This document shows, in pieces, positions 50,808 to 59,213 of a DNA stretch of 64,000 nucleotides (positions are counted from its first letter, which is position 1; each line of letters opens with the position of its first letter). Source of the DNA: VXNF01 sp964291305 (GTDB lineage: Bacteria; Actinomycetota; Acidimicrobiia; Acidimicrobiales; CATQHL01); contig OZ219783.1 of NCBI GenBank assembly GCA_964291305.2, positions 930,001-994,000 of the forward strand. The letters are read 5' to 3'. A model generated the notes under the pieces. The model was not told the DNA's origin, did no database searches, and saw nothing but the letters and a program-made list of their open reading frames with translations. Made by a program: the position numbers and the translations under genes.

Positions 50808-52264
50808 GTGCCGCCGACGGTGACTTCGCGGTTGCCGACCTGTCGCTGGCACCGTTCGGCCGCAAGGAGATCCAGCTAGCCGAGCACGAAATGCCGGGTC
50901 TCATGGCGTTGCGGGCTCGTCACAGCGACCAGCAGCCGCTCGCCGGGGCACGTATAGCTGGCTCGTTGCACATGACGGTGCAGACAGCAGTGCTGATCGA
51001 GACCCTATGTCAGCTGGGAGCCGAGGTGCGCTGGGCTTCCTGCAACATTTTCTCCACCCAGGATCACGCAGCCGCGGCAGTGGCGGTGGGCCGCGAGGGG
51101 ACTTCCAGCGAGCCCCGCGGGGTGCCGGTGTTTGCTTGGAAGGGCGAGACGCTGGAGGAGTACTGGCGCTGTACCGAACAGATCTTGCGTTGGCCCGACG
51201 GTGGTGGTCCGACGCTTATCCTCGACGACGGCGGCGACGCCACGATGCTGCTGCACCAGGGACTGGCCTGCGAGCAGGCTGGGGCTGTGCCCAAGCCCGA
51301 TTCGGACACCAGCGCCGAATGGCGGGAAGTCCTGGATCTGCTGAGCCGGGTGTTGGATGAGGATCCCGCGGCCTGGAATGCTGCGGCGAAATCACTGCGC
51401 GGCGTAAGTGAGGAGACCACTACAGGAGTGCAGCGCCTGTATCGCATGCAGCGCGACGCCACGCTGCTGTTCCCGGCCATCAACGTGAACGACTCGGTCA
51501 CCAAGTCCAAGTTCGACAACCTCTACGGTTGCCGTCACTCGCTCATAGATGGCCTGAAGCGGGCCACCGACGTGATGCTAGGAGGCAAGCTGGCTGTGGT
51601 CTGCGGCTTCGGCGACGTAGGCAAGGGGTGTGCCGCCGCCCTCCGGGGCCAGGGGGCGCGGGTGGTGGTGACCGAGGTGGACCCAATCTGCGCCCTGCAG
51701 GCCGCCATGGAGGGCTACCAAGTGTCCCGCCTGGAGGATGTCATGGTCAGCGCCGACATCTTCATCACCGCCACCGGCTGTAAAGATGTCATCTCCGCCG
51801 AGCACATGGGGCGGATGAAGCACCAGGCGATTGTTGGCAACATCGGCCATTTCGACAACGAGGTGGACGTGGCTGGCCTGGAGCGCCTCTCCGATGTGCA
51901 GCGGGTGCGCATCAAGGACCAAGTGGACGAGTTTGTTTTCCCCGACGGACACTCGGTAATCCTGCTCTCCGAGGGGCGTCTGCTGAATCTCGGCAACGCC
52001 ACTGGGCACCCCAGCTTTGTGATGTCGTTCAGCTTTACCAACCAGGTGCTGGCCCAGATTGAACTGCACCGCAACGCCGAGCGCTACCGAGACGCCGCCG
52101 GTCGGCCGGAGGTTGTGACCTTGCCGAAACACCTCGATGAGGAGGTGGCTCGGCTGCATCTAGACGCCTTGGGTATCCGGCTGAGCCGCCTCAGCGACAG
52201 CCAGGCCGATTACCTCGGCGTGCCGCCTGAAGGTCCCTACAAGCAGGACCATTACAAGTACTGA
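50804..52264 (+). CDS. ahcY: Adenosylhomocysteinase
   Basis: 486 residues from GTG 50804 (4-bp overlap). Hydrolyses S-adenosylhomocysteine to homocysteine and adenosine with bound NAD. Signatures: HMTVQTAVLIETL and CNIFSTQDHAAAA; substrate Lys/Asp region NVNDSVTKSKFDNLYG, then CRHSLIDGLKRATDVMLGGK; NAD motif VCGFGDVGKGCAAAL; GNIGHFDNEVDV; C-terminal KQDHYKY that reaches the neighbouring subunit's NAD site. Last gene of the long plus-strand operon. No SAH riboswitch is visible, as the gene starts inside its upstream neighbour. Confidence 0.97.
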   Translation: MSAADGDFAVADLSLAPFGRKEIQLAEHEMPGLMALRARHSDQQPLAGARIAGSLHMTVQTAVLIETLCQLGAEVRWASCNIFSTQDHAAAAVAVGREGTSSEPRGVPVFAWKGETLEEYWRCTEQILRWPDGGGPTLILDDGGDATMLLHQGLACEQAGAVPKPDSDTSAEWREVLDLLSRVLDEDPAAWNAAAKSLRGVSEETTTGVQRLYRMQRDATLLFPAINVNDSVTKSKFDNLYGCRHSLIDGLKRATDVMLGGKLAVVCGFGDVGKGCAAALRGQGARVVVTEVDPICALQAAMEGYQVSRLEDVMVSADIFITATGCKDVISAEHMGRMKHQAIVGNIGHFDNEVDVAGLERLSDVQRVRIKDQVDEFVFPDGHSVILLSEGRLLNLGNATGHPSFVMSFSFTNQVLAQIELHRNAERYRDAAGRPEVVTLPKHLDEEVARLHLDALGIRLSRLSDSQADYLGVPPEGPYKQDHYKY

Positions 52265-52297
52265 CAGCAGCACCGACTGAACTGACCGCCCCAACCA

Positions 52298-52497
52298 CCC
52301 CCGCATACTGCCGGACCGACGAGACACCAGCGAGACACTCGAGACACTGAGGAGGCAACCGCCATGGTCCGACTAACTAACAGCGACGGTCACGAACTAG
52401 ACCCCCCGGCGTATTGCCGGACCGACGAGACACTCGAGACACTGAGGAGGCAACCGCCATGGTCCGATTGACTGCCAGCGACGGTCACGAACTAGAC
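52298..52497 (+). repeat. Tandem duplication of a translation start region
   Basis: Positions ~52298-52402 and 52403-52497 are near-identical. Each holds TGCCGGACCGACGAGACAC, a SD (TGAGGAGG), CAACCGCCATGGTCCGA and CAGCGACGGTCACGAACTAG. The 3' parts are offset by 95 bp; the first copy has about 9 extra bases (CACCAGCGA region). The duplication includes the first 13 codons of the downstream hydrolase with 3 or 4 base differences. Confidence 0.92.
52364..52471 (+). other. Overlapping 35-codon upstream ORF created by the duplication
   Basis: ATG 52364 has its own SD (TGAGGAGG, 52347-52354) and opens MVRLTNSDGHELD like the real gene. It then runs out of frame through the second copy to TGA 52471, overlapping the true start (52459) by 13 bp. 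It is probably not a gene in itself. A ribosome starting there would stop just past the real ATG, so re-initiation could couple or reduce translation. Confidence 0.5.
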
Positions 52498-53121
52498 GCC
52501 TACGAGGCAGGCCCCGCCGACGCTACCGCTGGGGTGGTGATTGTGCAGGAGATATTTGGCGTAAACGCTCACATCCGCGACGTCGTGGACCGCTACGCCG
52601 CCTTGGGCTTCCGGGCGGTGGCTCCGGCCCTGTTCGACCGCCTAGAGCGAGGTGTGGAGCTTGGCTACACGCCCGAGACCGTCGCCCGCGGTCGGGAGAT
52701 GCGCGGCGCCATCGACTGGGACGACACGGTGCGCGATGTCGGCGCTGCGGTGAATCATCTGGCCGGGGTCGGGCCCGTGGGCGTGGTGGGTTACTGCTAC
52801 GGCGGCAGCTTGGCCTGGCTGGCGGCAAATGCCCTCCCGGTGGCCGCAGCAGTCGGCTACTACGGCGGGCAGATAGTTCAGTTCCTGGACCGTGCTCCGC
52901 AAGCTCCGGTGTTACTGCATTTCGGTGAGGTGGACTACATGATCCCCCTCAGCGACGTGGAGGAGATCTCCCAGGCACATCCCTCGGTGCCGGCGCATAT
53001 CTACCCGGGTGCCGACCACGGTTTCAACTGTGACGCCCGCGACTCATACCACCCCAAGGCGGCTGCCCTGGCGCTGGAGCGCACACTGGCCTTCCTAGCC
53101 GACGCCGGCGTGCGTGCCTAA
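52459..53121 (+). CDS. Dienelactone hydrolase family protein
   Basis: 220 residues from ATG 52459. Cys-His-Asp hydrolase: nucleophile in VVGYCYGGSLAW (GxCxGG), Asp in LHFGEVDYMIP and His in YPGADHGFNC; N-terminal VIVQEIFGVNAHIRDVVDRYA is typical. Opens cyclic lactones or related esters, as in chlorocatechol degradation, though many members are of unknown substrate. It has a duplicated leader (see the repeat). Followed by an RraA-type aldolase 15 bp later, which suggests an aromatic or dicarboxylate catabolic pair. Confidence 0.9.
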   Translation: MVRLTASDGHELDAYEAGPADATAGVVIVQEIFGVNAHIRDVVDRYAALGFRAVAPALFDRLERGVELGYTPETVARGREMRGAIDWDDTVRDVGAAVNHLAGVGPVGVVGYCYGGSLAWLAANALPVAAAVGYYGGQIVQFLDRAPQAPVLLHFGEVDYMIPLSDVEEISQAHPSVPAHIYPGADHGFNCDARDSYHPKAAALALERTLAFLADAGVRA

Positions 53122-53136
53122 GAGAGATCCAAGCCC

Positions 53137-53841
53137 ATGAACCCAAACGTTGTAGTGCGCAACGTGATTCGTGCCCCCGGCGATCTCGTAGCCGGCTTTA
53201 GGCAGATCGACACCTCCACCGTCCACGAGGCCATGGGTCGCTTCGGCTTCGCCGGGGCGCACATCCGACCCATCCAGCAGGGCACCCGGATTGCCGGTTC
53301 GGCAATCACCGTGCTGGTGCACCCCGGCGACAACATCATGATCCACGCTGCTATTGCTGTTATGGAGCCAGGTGACGTGCTTGTGGTGGCTAGCACCGCC
53401 CCTTCCACTAACGCCTTGTTCGGGGAACTCATGGCCACTTCGACAGTGGCTCGCGGCGGCGTAGGGCTCATTACCGACGGAGCGGTGCGGGATGTGGACA
53501 GCATTCGCCAAATGGGCTTTCCCGTGTGGTCGCAGCACATCGGTTGCCAGGGCCCTATGAAGACCACGCCCGGCTGGGTGAACGTGCCGATTGTGCTTGG
53601 CGAGCAGGCCGTCAACCCCGGCGACATAGTTTGCGCCGATGACACCGGCGTGGTGGTGGTACCCCGACTGCAGGCCGCCGCAGTGCTGGAGAACGCCCAG
53701 AAGCGGCTGGCGGCCGAGGAGGTTCTGCGGGAACGCTTTGCTGGCGGGGAACTCTCGCTAGACATCGCCGGCCTGGACGCCAAACTGGCCAACCTCGGCG
53801 TCGTCTACGTGGACCGCCTTGAGGACCCGCAGTCCGGCTAG
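53137..53841 (+). CDS. RraA/HMG-CHA aldolase family protein
   Basis: 234 residues. Fold of 4-carboxy-4-hydroxy-2-oxoadipate (HMG/CHA) aldolase and RraA: IDTSTVHEAMGRFGFAG, GELMATSTVARGGVGLI and TDGAVRDVDSIRQMGFPVW, where Arg and Asp of GAVRD serve the metal-bound pyruvate enolate; DIVCADDTGVVVVPR closes the fold. With the dienelactone hydrolase upstream, an aldolase ending in pyruvate from an aromatic-derived acid is more likely than an RNase E regulator. Confidence 0.88.
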   Translation: MNPNVVVRNVIRAPGDLVAGFRQIDTSTVHEAMGRFGFAGAHIRPIQQGTRIAGSAITVLVHPGDNIMIHAAIAVMEPGDVLVVASTAPSTNALFGELMATSTVARGGVGLITDGAVRDVDSIRQMGFPVWSQHIGCQGPMKTTPGWVNVPIVLGEQAVNPGDIVCADDTGVVVVPRLQAAAVLENAQKRLAAEEVLRERFAGGELSLDIAGLDAKLANLGVVYVDRLEDPQSG

Positions 53842-53929
53842 TGCTCCAGTCACCCAGGCAGCCATGACCCTCGGCAGGCTAAGCGTTGGTTTCTTCGGCC
53901 TCGGCATCGGCTAGGCACGGCGCTAGCCC

Positions 53930-54955
53930 ATGTCAACTGTGACGCACAACACCACTGAGGCTCGCCGGTTGCTGCGCGCCGCCGAAGTAGCACTCATCGA
54001 CGAGCGCCGGCTGCTCGAGGCCGCCGAGCTGCGGGCCCTAGCCACCCTGGAGGACGAGTTGATCCCGGCGCTGGCGGCGCTAGCCCATGCGGTGCGGTTG
54101 GAGTGGTGCGGCCCAACGGTGGAGGTGGAGGGCATCTTGTCGGTAAAGACAGGCGGCTGCCCCGAGGACTGCCACTTCTGCTCGCAGTCGGCCCGCTTCT
54201 CCGAGACACTGCCAGCCACGCCATTCCTAGAGGCAGACGAGGTGTTGTCGGCGGCCCGGGAGACGGCCCAGACGGGGGCTAGTGAGTTCTGCATTGTCCT
54301 GGCGATCCGAGGTCCCGACGAGCGATCGCTGCAGCGAATTTTGGACCTGGTGCCACTCATTTCCGCAGAAACCGGGCTGAACGTGGCCGTCAGCGCCGGG
54401 ATCCTCAGCGAGGATCAGGCTCGGAGGCTGGCCGACGGTGGCGTGCACCGCTACAACCACAACCTGGAGACAGCTCGGAGCTTCTTCGGCAACATCGTGA
54501 CTACTCACACCTGGGAGGAGCGCTACGAGACCTGCCTGCTGGTTCGGCGACACGGCATGGAGCTGTGCTGCGGAGCCCTGCTGGGCATGGGTGAGACCCT
54601 CGACCAGCGGGTGGAGTTACTGGGGCAACTGCAGTTGCTTAGCCCAACCGAGGTGCCACTCAACTTCTTGAATCCGCGGCCCGGCACCCCGCTGCAGATC
54701 CGCCGGCCTTTGCGACCGCTAGAGGCTCTGCGCTGGATTGCGCTGTTCCGACTAGCGCTCCCGGGCGTGATCCTGCGCTACGCCGGCGGTCGGGAGGTGA
54801 CCTTGGGGGAGTTGCAGGCCATGGGCATGACCGCTGGTATCAACGCCCTCATCGTGGGCAACTACCTAACTACCCTGGGACGCCATCCCGCTGAGGATCT
54901 ACAGATGTTGCAGGACTTGCAGATGCCCATCGGCGCCTTGACCGGCGTGATCTGA
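53930..54955 (+). CDS. bioB: Biotin synthase
   Basis: 341 residues. Radical SAM enzyme inserting sulfur into dethiobiotin. 4Fe-4S motif CPEDCHFCSQSARFSE (CxxxCxxC); GASEFCIVLAIRGP; the HRYNHNLETARSFF segment; GMGETLDQRVELL; NPRPGTPL; the second-cluster Arg region GGREVTLGELQA. First gene of a five-gene biotin operon. Eighty-eight bases upstream of ATG hold no obvious BirA or BioR operator. Confidence 0.96.
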   Translation: MSTVTHNTTEARRLLRAAEVALIDERRLLEAAELRALATLEDELIPALAALAHAVRLEWCGPTVEVEGILSVKTGGCPEDCHFCSQSARFSETLPATPFLEADEVLSAARETAQTGASEFCIVLAIRGPDERSLQRILDLVPLISAETGLNVAVSAGILSEDQARRLADGGVHRYNHNLETARSFFGNIVTTHTWEERYETCLLVRRHGMELCCGALLGMGETLDQRVELLGQLQLLSPTEVPLNFLNPRPGTPLQIRRPLRPLEALRWIALFRLALPGVILRYAGGREVTLGELQAMGMTAGINALIVGNYLTTLGRHPAEDLQMLQDLQMPIGALTGVI

Positions 54956-54959
54956 GCCC

Positions 54960-55160
54960 ATGGGTGGGGCGTTCTGCCCGTGGTGCGGTGCCCAGAACTG
55001 CGACCGCTGCCGTCAACTTAAATATGAGGTCCCCCGAAACTGCCAGCAGTGCGGCCAGCGTCTGCGGGTAACGGTGCACCCCACCGGCTGGGAGGCCTAC
55101 TGCCGCCGCTGTCACGCAGCCACCGGCCCCCAGGCAGCCCGCCCACTTGGGGGCGTTTGA
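54960..55160 (+). CDS. Small four-CxxC protein in the biotin operon (BsaP-like candidate)
   Basis: 66 residues, 4 bp after bioB and overlapping bioA by one base. Eight Cys in four CxxC pairs (CPWC 6-9, CDRC 14-17, CQQC 28-31, CRRC 48-51), enough for two zinc ribbons or a metal/Fe-S site. In mycobacteria a small Cys-containing protein next to bioB (BsaP, recalled from memory) is needed for BioB activity; the position and size here make a similar role likely, but no alignment was done. Alternative: an unrelated zinc-ribbon protein. Confidence 0.75.
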   Translation: MGGAFCPWCGAQNCDRCRQLKYEVPRNCQQCGQRLRVTVHPTGWEAYCRRCHAATGPQAARPLGGV

Positions 55161-56464
55161 TGAGCGCTAGCGGACCAGGCTACGACTATCGGGATCTCGT
55201 CGAGCGGGACAGCCGTGTGCTCTGGCATCCCTACGCTCCGATGCCCGCCGCAACCACGTCGATACCCGTAGTGGCTGCCGAAGGCACCCAGCTCACCCTC
55301 GCCGACGGCCGGCGGGTGATCGACGGAATGTCCTCCTGGTGGGCGGCCATCCACGGTCACCGCCATCCCGTGCTCGACGAGGCCGCCCGCAGGCAGCTCG
55401 AAACCATGGCGCATGTGATGTTTGGTGGTATTACGCATCCGGCTGCGGTGGATCTAGCTGAGTTGCTCGTCGAGATCTCCCCGCTGGGCCTTGAGCACGT
55501 GTTTCTGGCCGACTCCGGCTCGGTATCGGTTGAGGTGGCCGTCAAGATGGCGCTGCAGTACGCCCGCGGCACCGGCCACCCCGAGCGCACCCGTCTGTTG
55601 ACTGTCTCCTCGGGCTATCACGGCGACACCTTGGCCTGCATGTCGGTCTGTGACCCTGTAACCGGCATGCACAGCATGTTCAGTGACATACTGCCGCCGC
55701 AGTTCTTCGCGCCTGCCCCCCAGCCCCGCTACGGGGAACCCTTCGCACCTCACCACATAGCCGAGTTTGCCGAACTGATCGCAGCCCACCGAAACCAGAT
55801 CGCCGCAGTAATCCTGGAGCCAGTCACCCAGGGCGCCGGCGGAATGCGCTTCTACTCGCCGGATTACCTGTTAGAGGTACGTCGGCTCTGCGACCGCCAC
55901 GGCGTGCTGCTCATTGTCGATGAGATCGCTACCGGCTTCGGACGGACCGGCAGGCTCTTCGGCTGCGAACACGCCGGCATAGCACCCGACATCATGTGCC
56001 TCGGCAAGGCGCTTACCGGAGGTTACTTATCCATGGCCGCGGTGCTCTGCACTGGCGAAGTAGCAGCCGGCGTGAGTGCTGCGCCCTCGGGGATGCTCAT
56101 GCACGGCCCCACCTTCATGGCCAACCCTCTAGCTGCGGCAGTGGCAACGGCGTCTGTGCGTCTGCTGCTGTCGCGGCCCTGGCAGGCTGAGGTAGCCGCC
56201 ATCGAAGCCTCGCTGAGCGCCGGGCTGGCACCGGCCGCCGCTCTGCCGGGAGTTCGAGACGTGCGGGTTCTGGGGGCAATCGGCGTGATCGAAACGACCC
56301 ATCCGGTGCCGCTGGCTGACACCCAGCAACTGCTAGTAGATCGAGGCGTGTGGCTGCGTCCCTTCGGTCGGCTGCTCTACACAATGCCGCCCTACATCAG
56401 CAGTGCTGAGGAGATCCGGCGCATCACCGACGCCATGTTGGCTGCGGTGGAGGCTTTCCCGTGA
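55160..56464 (+). CDS. bioA: Adenosylmethionine-8-amino-7-oxononanoate aminotransferase
   Basis: 434 residues from ATG 55160 (TGATG overlap with the small gene). Class III PLP aminotransferase using SAM as amino donor to make DAPA. Motifs: LWHPYAPMPAATTS (substrate entry), MSSWWAAIHGHRHP, DSGSVSVEVAVKMALQY, SSGYHGDTLACMSV, LIVDEIATGFGRTGRLF with the PLP Asp, and CLGKALTGGYLSMAAVL with the Schiff-base Lys. A longer upstream frame overlaps the small gene and is not supported. Confidence 0.95.
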   Translation: MSASGPGYDYRDLVERDSRVLWHPYAPMPAATTSIPVVAAEGTQLTLADGRRVIDGMSSWWAAIHGHRHPVLDEAARRQLETMAHVMFGGITHPAAVDLAELLVEISPLGLEHVFLADSGSVSVEVAVKMALQYARGTGHPERTRLLTVSSGYHGDTLACMSVCDPVTGMHSMFSDILPPQFFAPAPQPRYGEPFAPHHIAEFAELIAAHRNQIAAVILEPVTQGAGGMRFYSPDYLLEVRRLCDRHGVLLIVDEIATGFGRTGRLFGCEHAGIAPDIMCLGKALTGGYLSMAAVLCTGEVAAGVSAAPSGMLMHGPTFMANPLAAAVATASVRLLLSRPWQAEVAAIEASLSAGLAPAAALPGVRDVRVLGAIGVIETTHPVPLADTQQLLVDRGVWLRPFGRLLYTMPPYISSAEEIRRITDAMLAAVEAFP

Positions 56465-57609
56465 GCGCGCCTGGTAGCCCCGCGAGCGACGTTTTCGCGG
56501 CTTGGGCCGCGCATCAAGTCAGCACGATCCGGTCGGCTGACCGCTGGCGAGAGGTCCGCGCCTTCGACGCCTGCGGGCCGACTGGACAGCTCGAAGGTCG
56601 CGAAGTCATCTCCTTCGCCTCCAATGATTATCTCGGCCTCTCCTATCACCCCACCGTGATTGCCGCGGCGCACGAGGCGCTAGACCGCTGGGGGGCCGGC
56701 GCAACCGCTAGCCGGCTGATCGTCGGTTCGCGCCCAGTGCACGCAGAGTTAGAGGCCGAGCTCTGCGACTGGAAGCAGACCGACCGGGCTCTGGTCTTCC
56801 CCACGGGCTACTCCGCCAACCTGGGGTTACTCGGAAGTCTTGGGGGAGTGGACTGCCAGATCATCAGCGACGAACTCAACCACGCCTCGATCATCGACGG
56901 CTGCCGTCTCAGCCGCTCGCCGGTTGCTATCGCCCGGCACAACGACGTAGATCACGTAGACCATCTGCTGGCTTCGTCGTCGGTTCCGCGTCGCATGGTC
57001 ATAGTCGACGCAGTGTTCTCCATGGATGGCGACGAGGCTGACGTGGTGGCGCTGGGGCACTGCTGTGCCCGCTACGGAGCGCTGCTGGTAATCGACGAGG
57101 CTCACGCCGTCTTAGGACCTTCGCTTGCGTCGCTCGCCGACATCGACGGGCTCGAAGTGTTACGGGTTGTGACCTTGTCTAAAGCGCTAGGTGGTATCGG
57201 CGGGGTGGTGTGCGGTCCGGCGCCGTTCGTGGACCTGCTGGTAAACCGGGCGCGCCCGTTCATTTTCACGACAGGACAGGCACCGGCCGCCGCCGCTGCC
57301 GCTCTAGCTGCTATCCGTATCACTCGGAGTGCCGAAGGGGCGGCGCTTTTGGCGCGGCTGCGGGGCCTGGTGGATCGCCTGCGGCCCGGTCATTGTTCGC
57401 CGATCCTGCCCATCTTGGTGGGGTCTGAGTTGCAGGCGCTACAGGCCGCGGAGGGGCTGCTGGCTAAGGGCCTGCTGGTGCCAGCCATCCGCCCGCCGAC
57501 TGTGCCGCCAGGCACCTCGCGGCTCCGAGTCGCCTTGTCGGCCGCCCACAGCGACGCCATGCTGGCGCGGCTGACCGACGCCCTGGCGGCACTGGGGCTG
57601 CAACCGTGA
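56461..57609 (+). CDS. bioF: 8-amino-7-oxononanoate synthase
   Basis: 382 residues from GTG 56461 (4-bp overlap with bioA). Alpha-oxoamine synthase: FASNDYLGLSYHPTVIAAA, GAGATASRLIVGSRPVHAEL, LNHASIIDGCRLSRSP, DEAHAVLGPS (PLP Asp), TLSKALGGIGGVV with the catalytic Lys, and FIFTTGQAPAAAAAALAA. Condenses pimeloyl-ACP/CoA with alanine. Genes for making pimeloyl thioester (bioC, bioH, bioI, bioW) are not in the window. Confidence 0.95.
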   Translation: MSAPGSPASDVFAAWAAHQVSTIRSADRWREVRAFDACGPTGQLEGREVISFASNDYLGLSYHPTVIAAAHEALDRWGAGATASRLIVGSRPVHAELEAELCDWKQTDRALVFPTGYSANLGLLGSLGGVDCQIISDELNHASIIDGCRLSRSPVAIARHNDVDHVDHLLASSSVPRRMVIVDAVFSMDGDEADVVALGHCCARYGALLVIDEAHAVLGPSLASLADIDGLEVLRVVTLSKALGGIGGVVCGPAPFVDLLVNRARPFIFTTGQAPAAAAAALAAIRITRSAEGAALLARLRGLVDRLRPGHCSPILPILVGSELQALQAAEGLLAKGLLVPAIRPPTVPPGTSRLRVALSAAHSDAMLARLTDALAALGLQP

Positions 57610-58250
57610 CCCGGCCCGCCAAGCTCATTGCCGTTGTTGGGGTGACGACTGAGATCGGCAAGACTTGGGTAACTGCTCGGGTTCTGGAGGCTCTCGGCGG
57701 TTGGGGCTTCTCGCTCAGCGCTCGCAAGCCCGTGCAATCCTTCTATCCCGCCGAAGCGGGCGCTACCGACGCCGAAGTGCTAGGCGCTGCCAGCGGTGAA
57801 CCCTCTCAGACGGTTTGCCCTTCGCACCGCTGGTATCCCGTGCCGCTGGCACCGCCCCTAGCGGCGGAGCTAGCGGGAGCGGTTGCGCCGACCCTAGCGG
57901 ACCTGCTCGCCGAGTTGCGCTGGCCTGCGCCGGCGGCTGATTTCGGCTTCGTCGAGACGGTGGGTGGTGTCCGCTCGCCGATAGCTGCCGACGGCGACTG
58001 CCGAGACCTGCTACGGGCTCTGGAGCCTGACGGCGTCCTGCTGGTGGCGGGTGCTGATCTGGGTGCTATAAACGCGGTGCGTCTAGCGTCTGAAGCTCTG
58101 GTGGGTCTGCCGCTGGTGGTGTTCTGCAACCGGTACTCGCCGAGCGAAGACGTTCACTGTCGTAACCTCGCATGGCTGCGCCAGCGCGACGGTTTCGTTG
58201 TCGAGACCAGCATCGAGGATCTAACAACCCGCATCGTCGGCCTGCGCTGA
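57606..58250 (+). CDS. bioD: Dethiobiotin synthetase
   Basis: 214 residues from GTG 57606 (4-bp overlap with bioF). P-loop carboxylase closing the ureido ring of dethiobiotin. The ATP loop reads VVGVTTEIGKTWVTARV (GxxTExGKT), then ARKPVQSF with the catalytic Lys. The FVETVGGVRSPIAADG segment corresponds to the family's EGAGG, here with T-V-G-G in place of GAGG. Last gene of the operon, 17 bp from the convergent thioesterase. Confidence 0.93.
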   Translation: MTRPAKLIAVVGVTTEIGKTWVTARVLEALGGWGFSLSARKPVQSFYPAEAGATDAEVLGAASGEPSQTVCPSHRWYPVPLAPPLAAELAGAVAPTLADLLAELRWPAPAADFGFVETVGGVRSPIAADGDCRDLLRALEPDGVLLVAGADLGAINAVRLASEALVGLPLVVFCNRYSPSEDVHCRNLAWLRQRDGFVVETSIEDLTTRIVGLR

Positions 58251-58267
58251 AGCACTTGCCCAGAGCC

Positions 58268-59074
58268 TCAGTGGCCGATGAACCCCTGCTCGGCACGCCG
58301 CAGGAAGCGGATCTGGTGGCTCTGGGCTAAGAGCAGGCCCCCGGCGGACCAGGCGAAGGCCGTCTCATCCACGTGACCTCCAATGGCGGCGGTGGTTTGC
58401 AACTCCACTAGCACGGGTTCACCTGCGCTGGCTGGCAGAGGCAACCCAGCACGGATATGCGCTGTGAGGGTGATCGTGCCGGCCAGGTGCGGATCGTGCA
58501 CCCGGCCGATGGCGACAGGGGGTACAACGTCGCAGACCATGAGCACCAGCGGCAGATCGATTTGGGTGGAGAATCTGGGGCGCACCCAGACCAGCACGCT
58601 GGCAGCGTCGCGCTGGACCTCGCGCTCCTCGAACAACTCGAAGACGGGCAGCGAGAAAATGCGTGGCATGGAGTCGACGGGGGCCTCGGCAAACGCCGGC
58701 ACCTTAGGCATTGTCCGGTTGCTGAACTCTTGGCCGTCCTGATTGCTAGCAGCGGTGGCGAGAAAGTGGGCGCAGAGCCTGTCGCCGGCCCAGAGGCGTC
58801 CCGAAAGGAAGGAGACCGAGCGTCCGGTCTGAGTGGTCTCGACCTCAATCTTCATTCGCCCTTGTGGCGCCGGGCGCAGAAACTGCATGGTGATGCCCCG
58901 CAGCGGCCGACCCGAATCGGCCACGGTCAGCTCGCAGGCTTTCGCTGCCAAGCTCACCAGGTAGCCGCCGAATATGCCGTTGAATCCCCACCAGCGCTCG
59001 TCGGTGTCGTGGCGCCAGGAGCCGTCGCCAAGCTCCTCGAGCAGCAAATCGCCGGGGTTCGTCACGGCAGGCAA
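58268..59074 (-). CDS. Acyl-CoA thioesterase, TesB-like double hotdog
   Basis: 268 residues. N-terminal hotdog WWGFNGIFGGYLVSLAAKAC, then RPLRGITMQFLRPAPQGRMKIE and SFLSGRLWAGDRLCA; second hotdog with PLVLMVCDVVPPVAIG and TITLTAHIRAGLP, VDETAFAWSAGGLLLAQS. This two-domain pattern is the 4HBT_3/TesB type seen widely in actinobacteria. Cleaves acyl-CoA esters; acyl specificity unknown. Isolated on its strand. Confidence 0.86.
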   Translation of the reverse strand: MPAVTNPGDLLLEELGDGSWRHDTDERWWGFNGIFGGYLVSLAAKACELTVADSGRPLRGITMQFLRPAPQGRMKIEVETTQTGRSVSFLSGRLWAGDRLCAHFLATAASNQDGQEFSNRTMPKVPAFAEAPVDSMPRIFSLPVFELFEEREVQRDAASVLVWVRPRFSTQIDLPLVLMVCDVVPPVAIGRVHDPHLAGTITLTAHIRAGLPLPASAGEPVLVELQTTAAIGGHVDETAFAWSAGGLLLAQSHQIRFLRRAEQGFIGH

Positions 59075-59166
59075 TCGTATGTGCTCCGCCCCGGACCGCT
59101 CTGGCGATCAGCGTGTCTGAAACCAGCTAAGACGCACCAGGCAGTCACAACTCAGCTATAACAGAG

Positions 59167-59172
59167 TATAAT
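59167..59172 (+). promoter_or_regulatory. Consensus -10 hexamer before comF
   Basis: TATAAT lies in an A/T-rich stretch (59158-59210) 42 nt before the proposed TTG start at 59214. No clear -35 was found at 16-18 nt upstream, so the assignment is tentative. Confidence 0.35.
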
Positions 59173-59213
59173 TAAATCATGGAAATAACTTGATAGTAAG
59201 TTAGGTTGCTAGA

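Noticed and set aside
53864..53914. 16-codon ORF (MTLGRLSVGFFGLGIG) before bioB as a leader peptide
   Set aside because: No SD, no biotin-related or attenuator features, and too short to judge.
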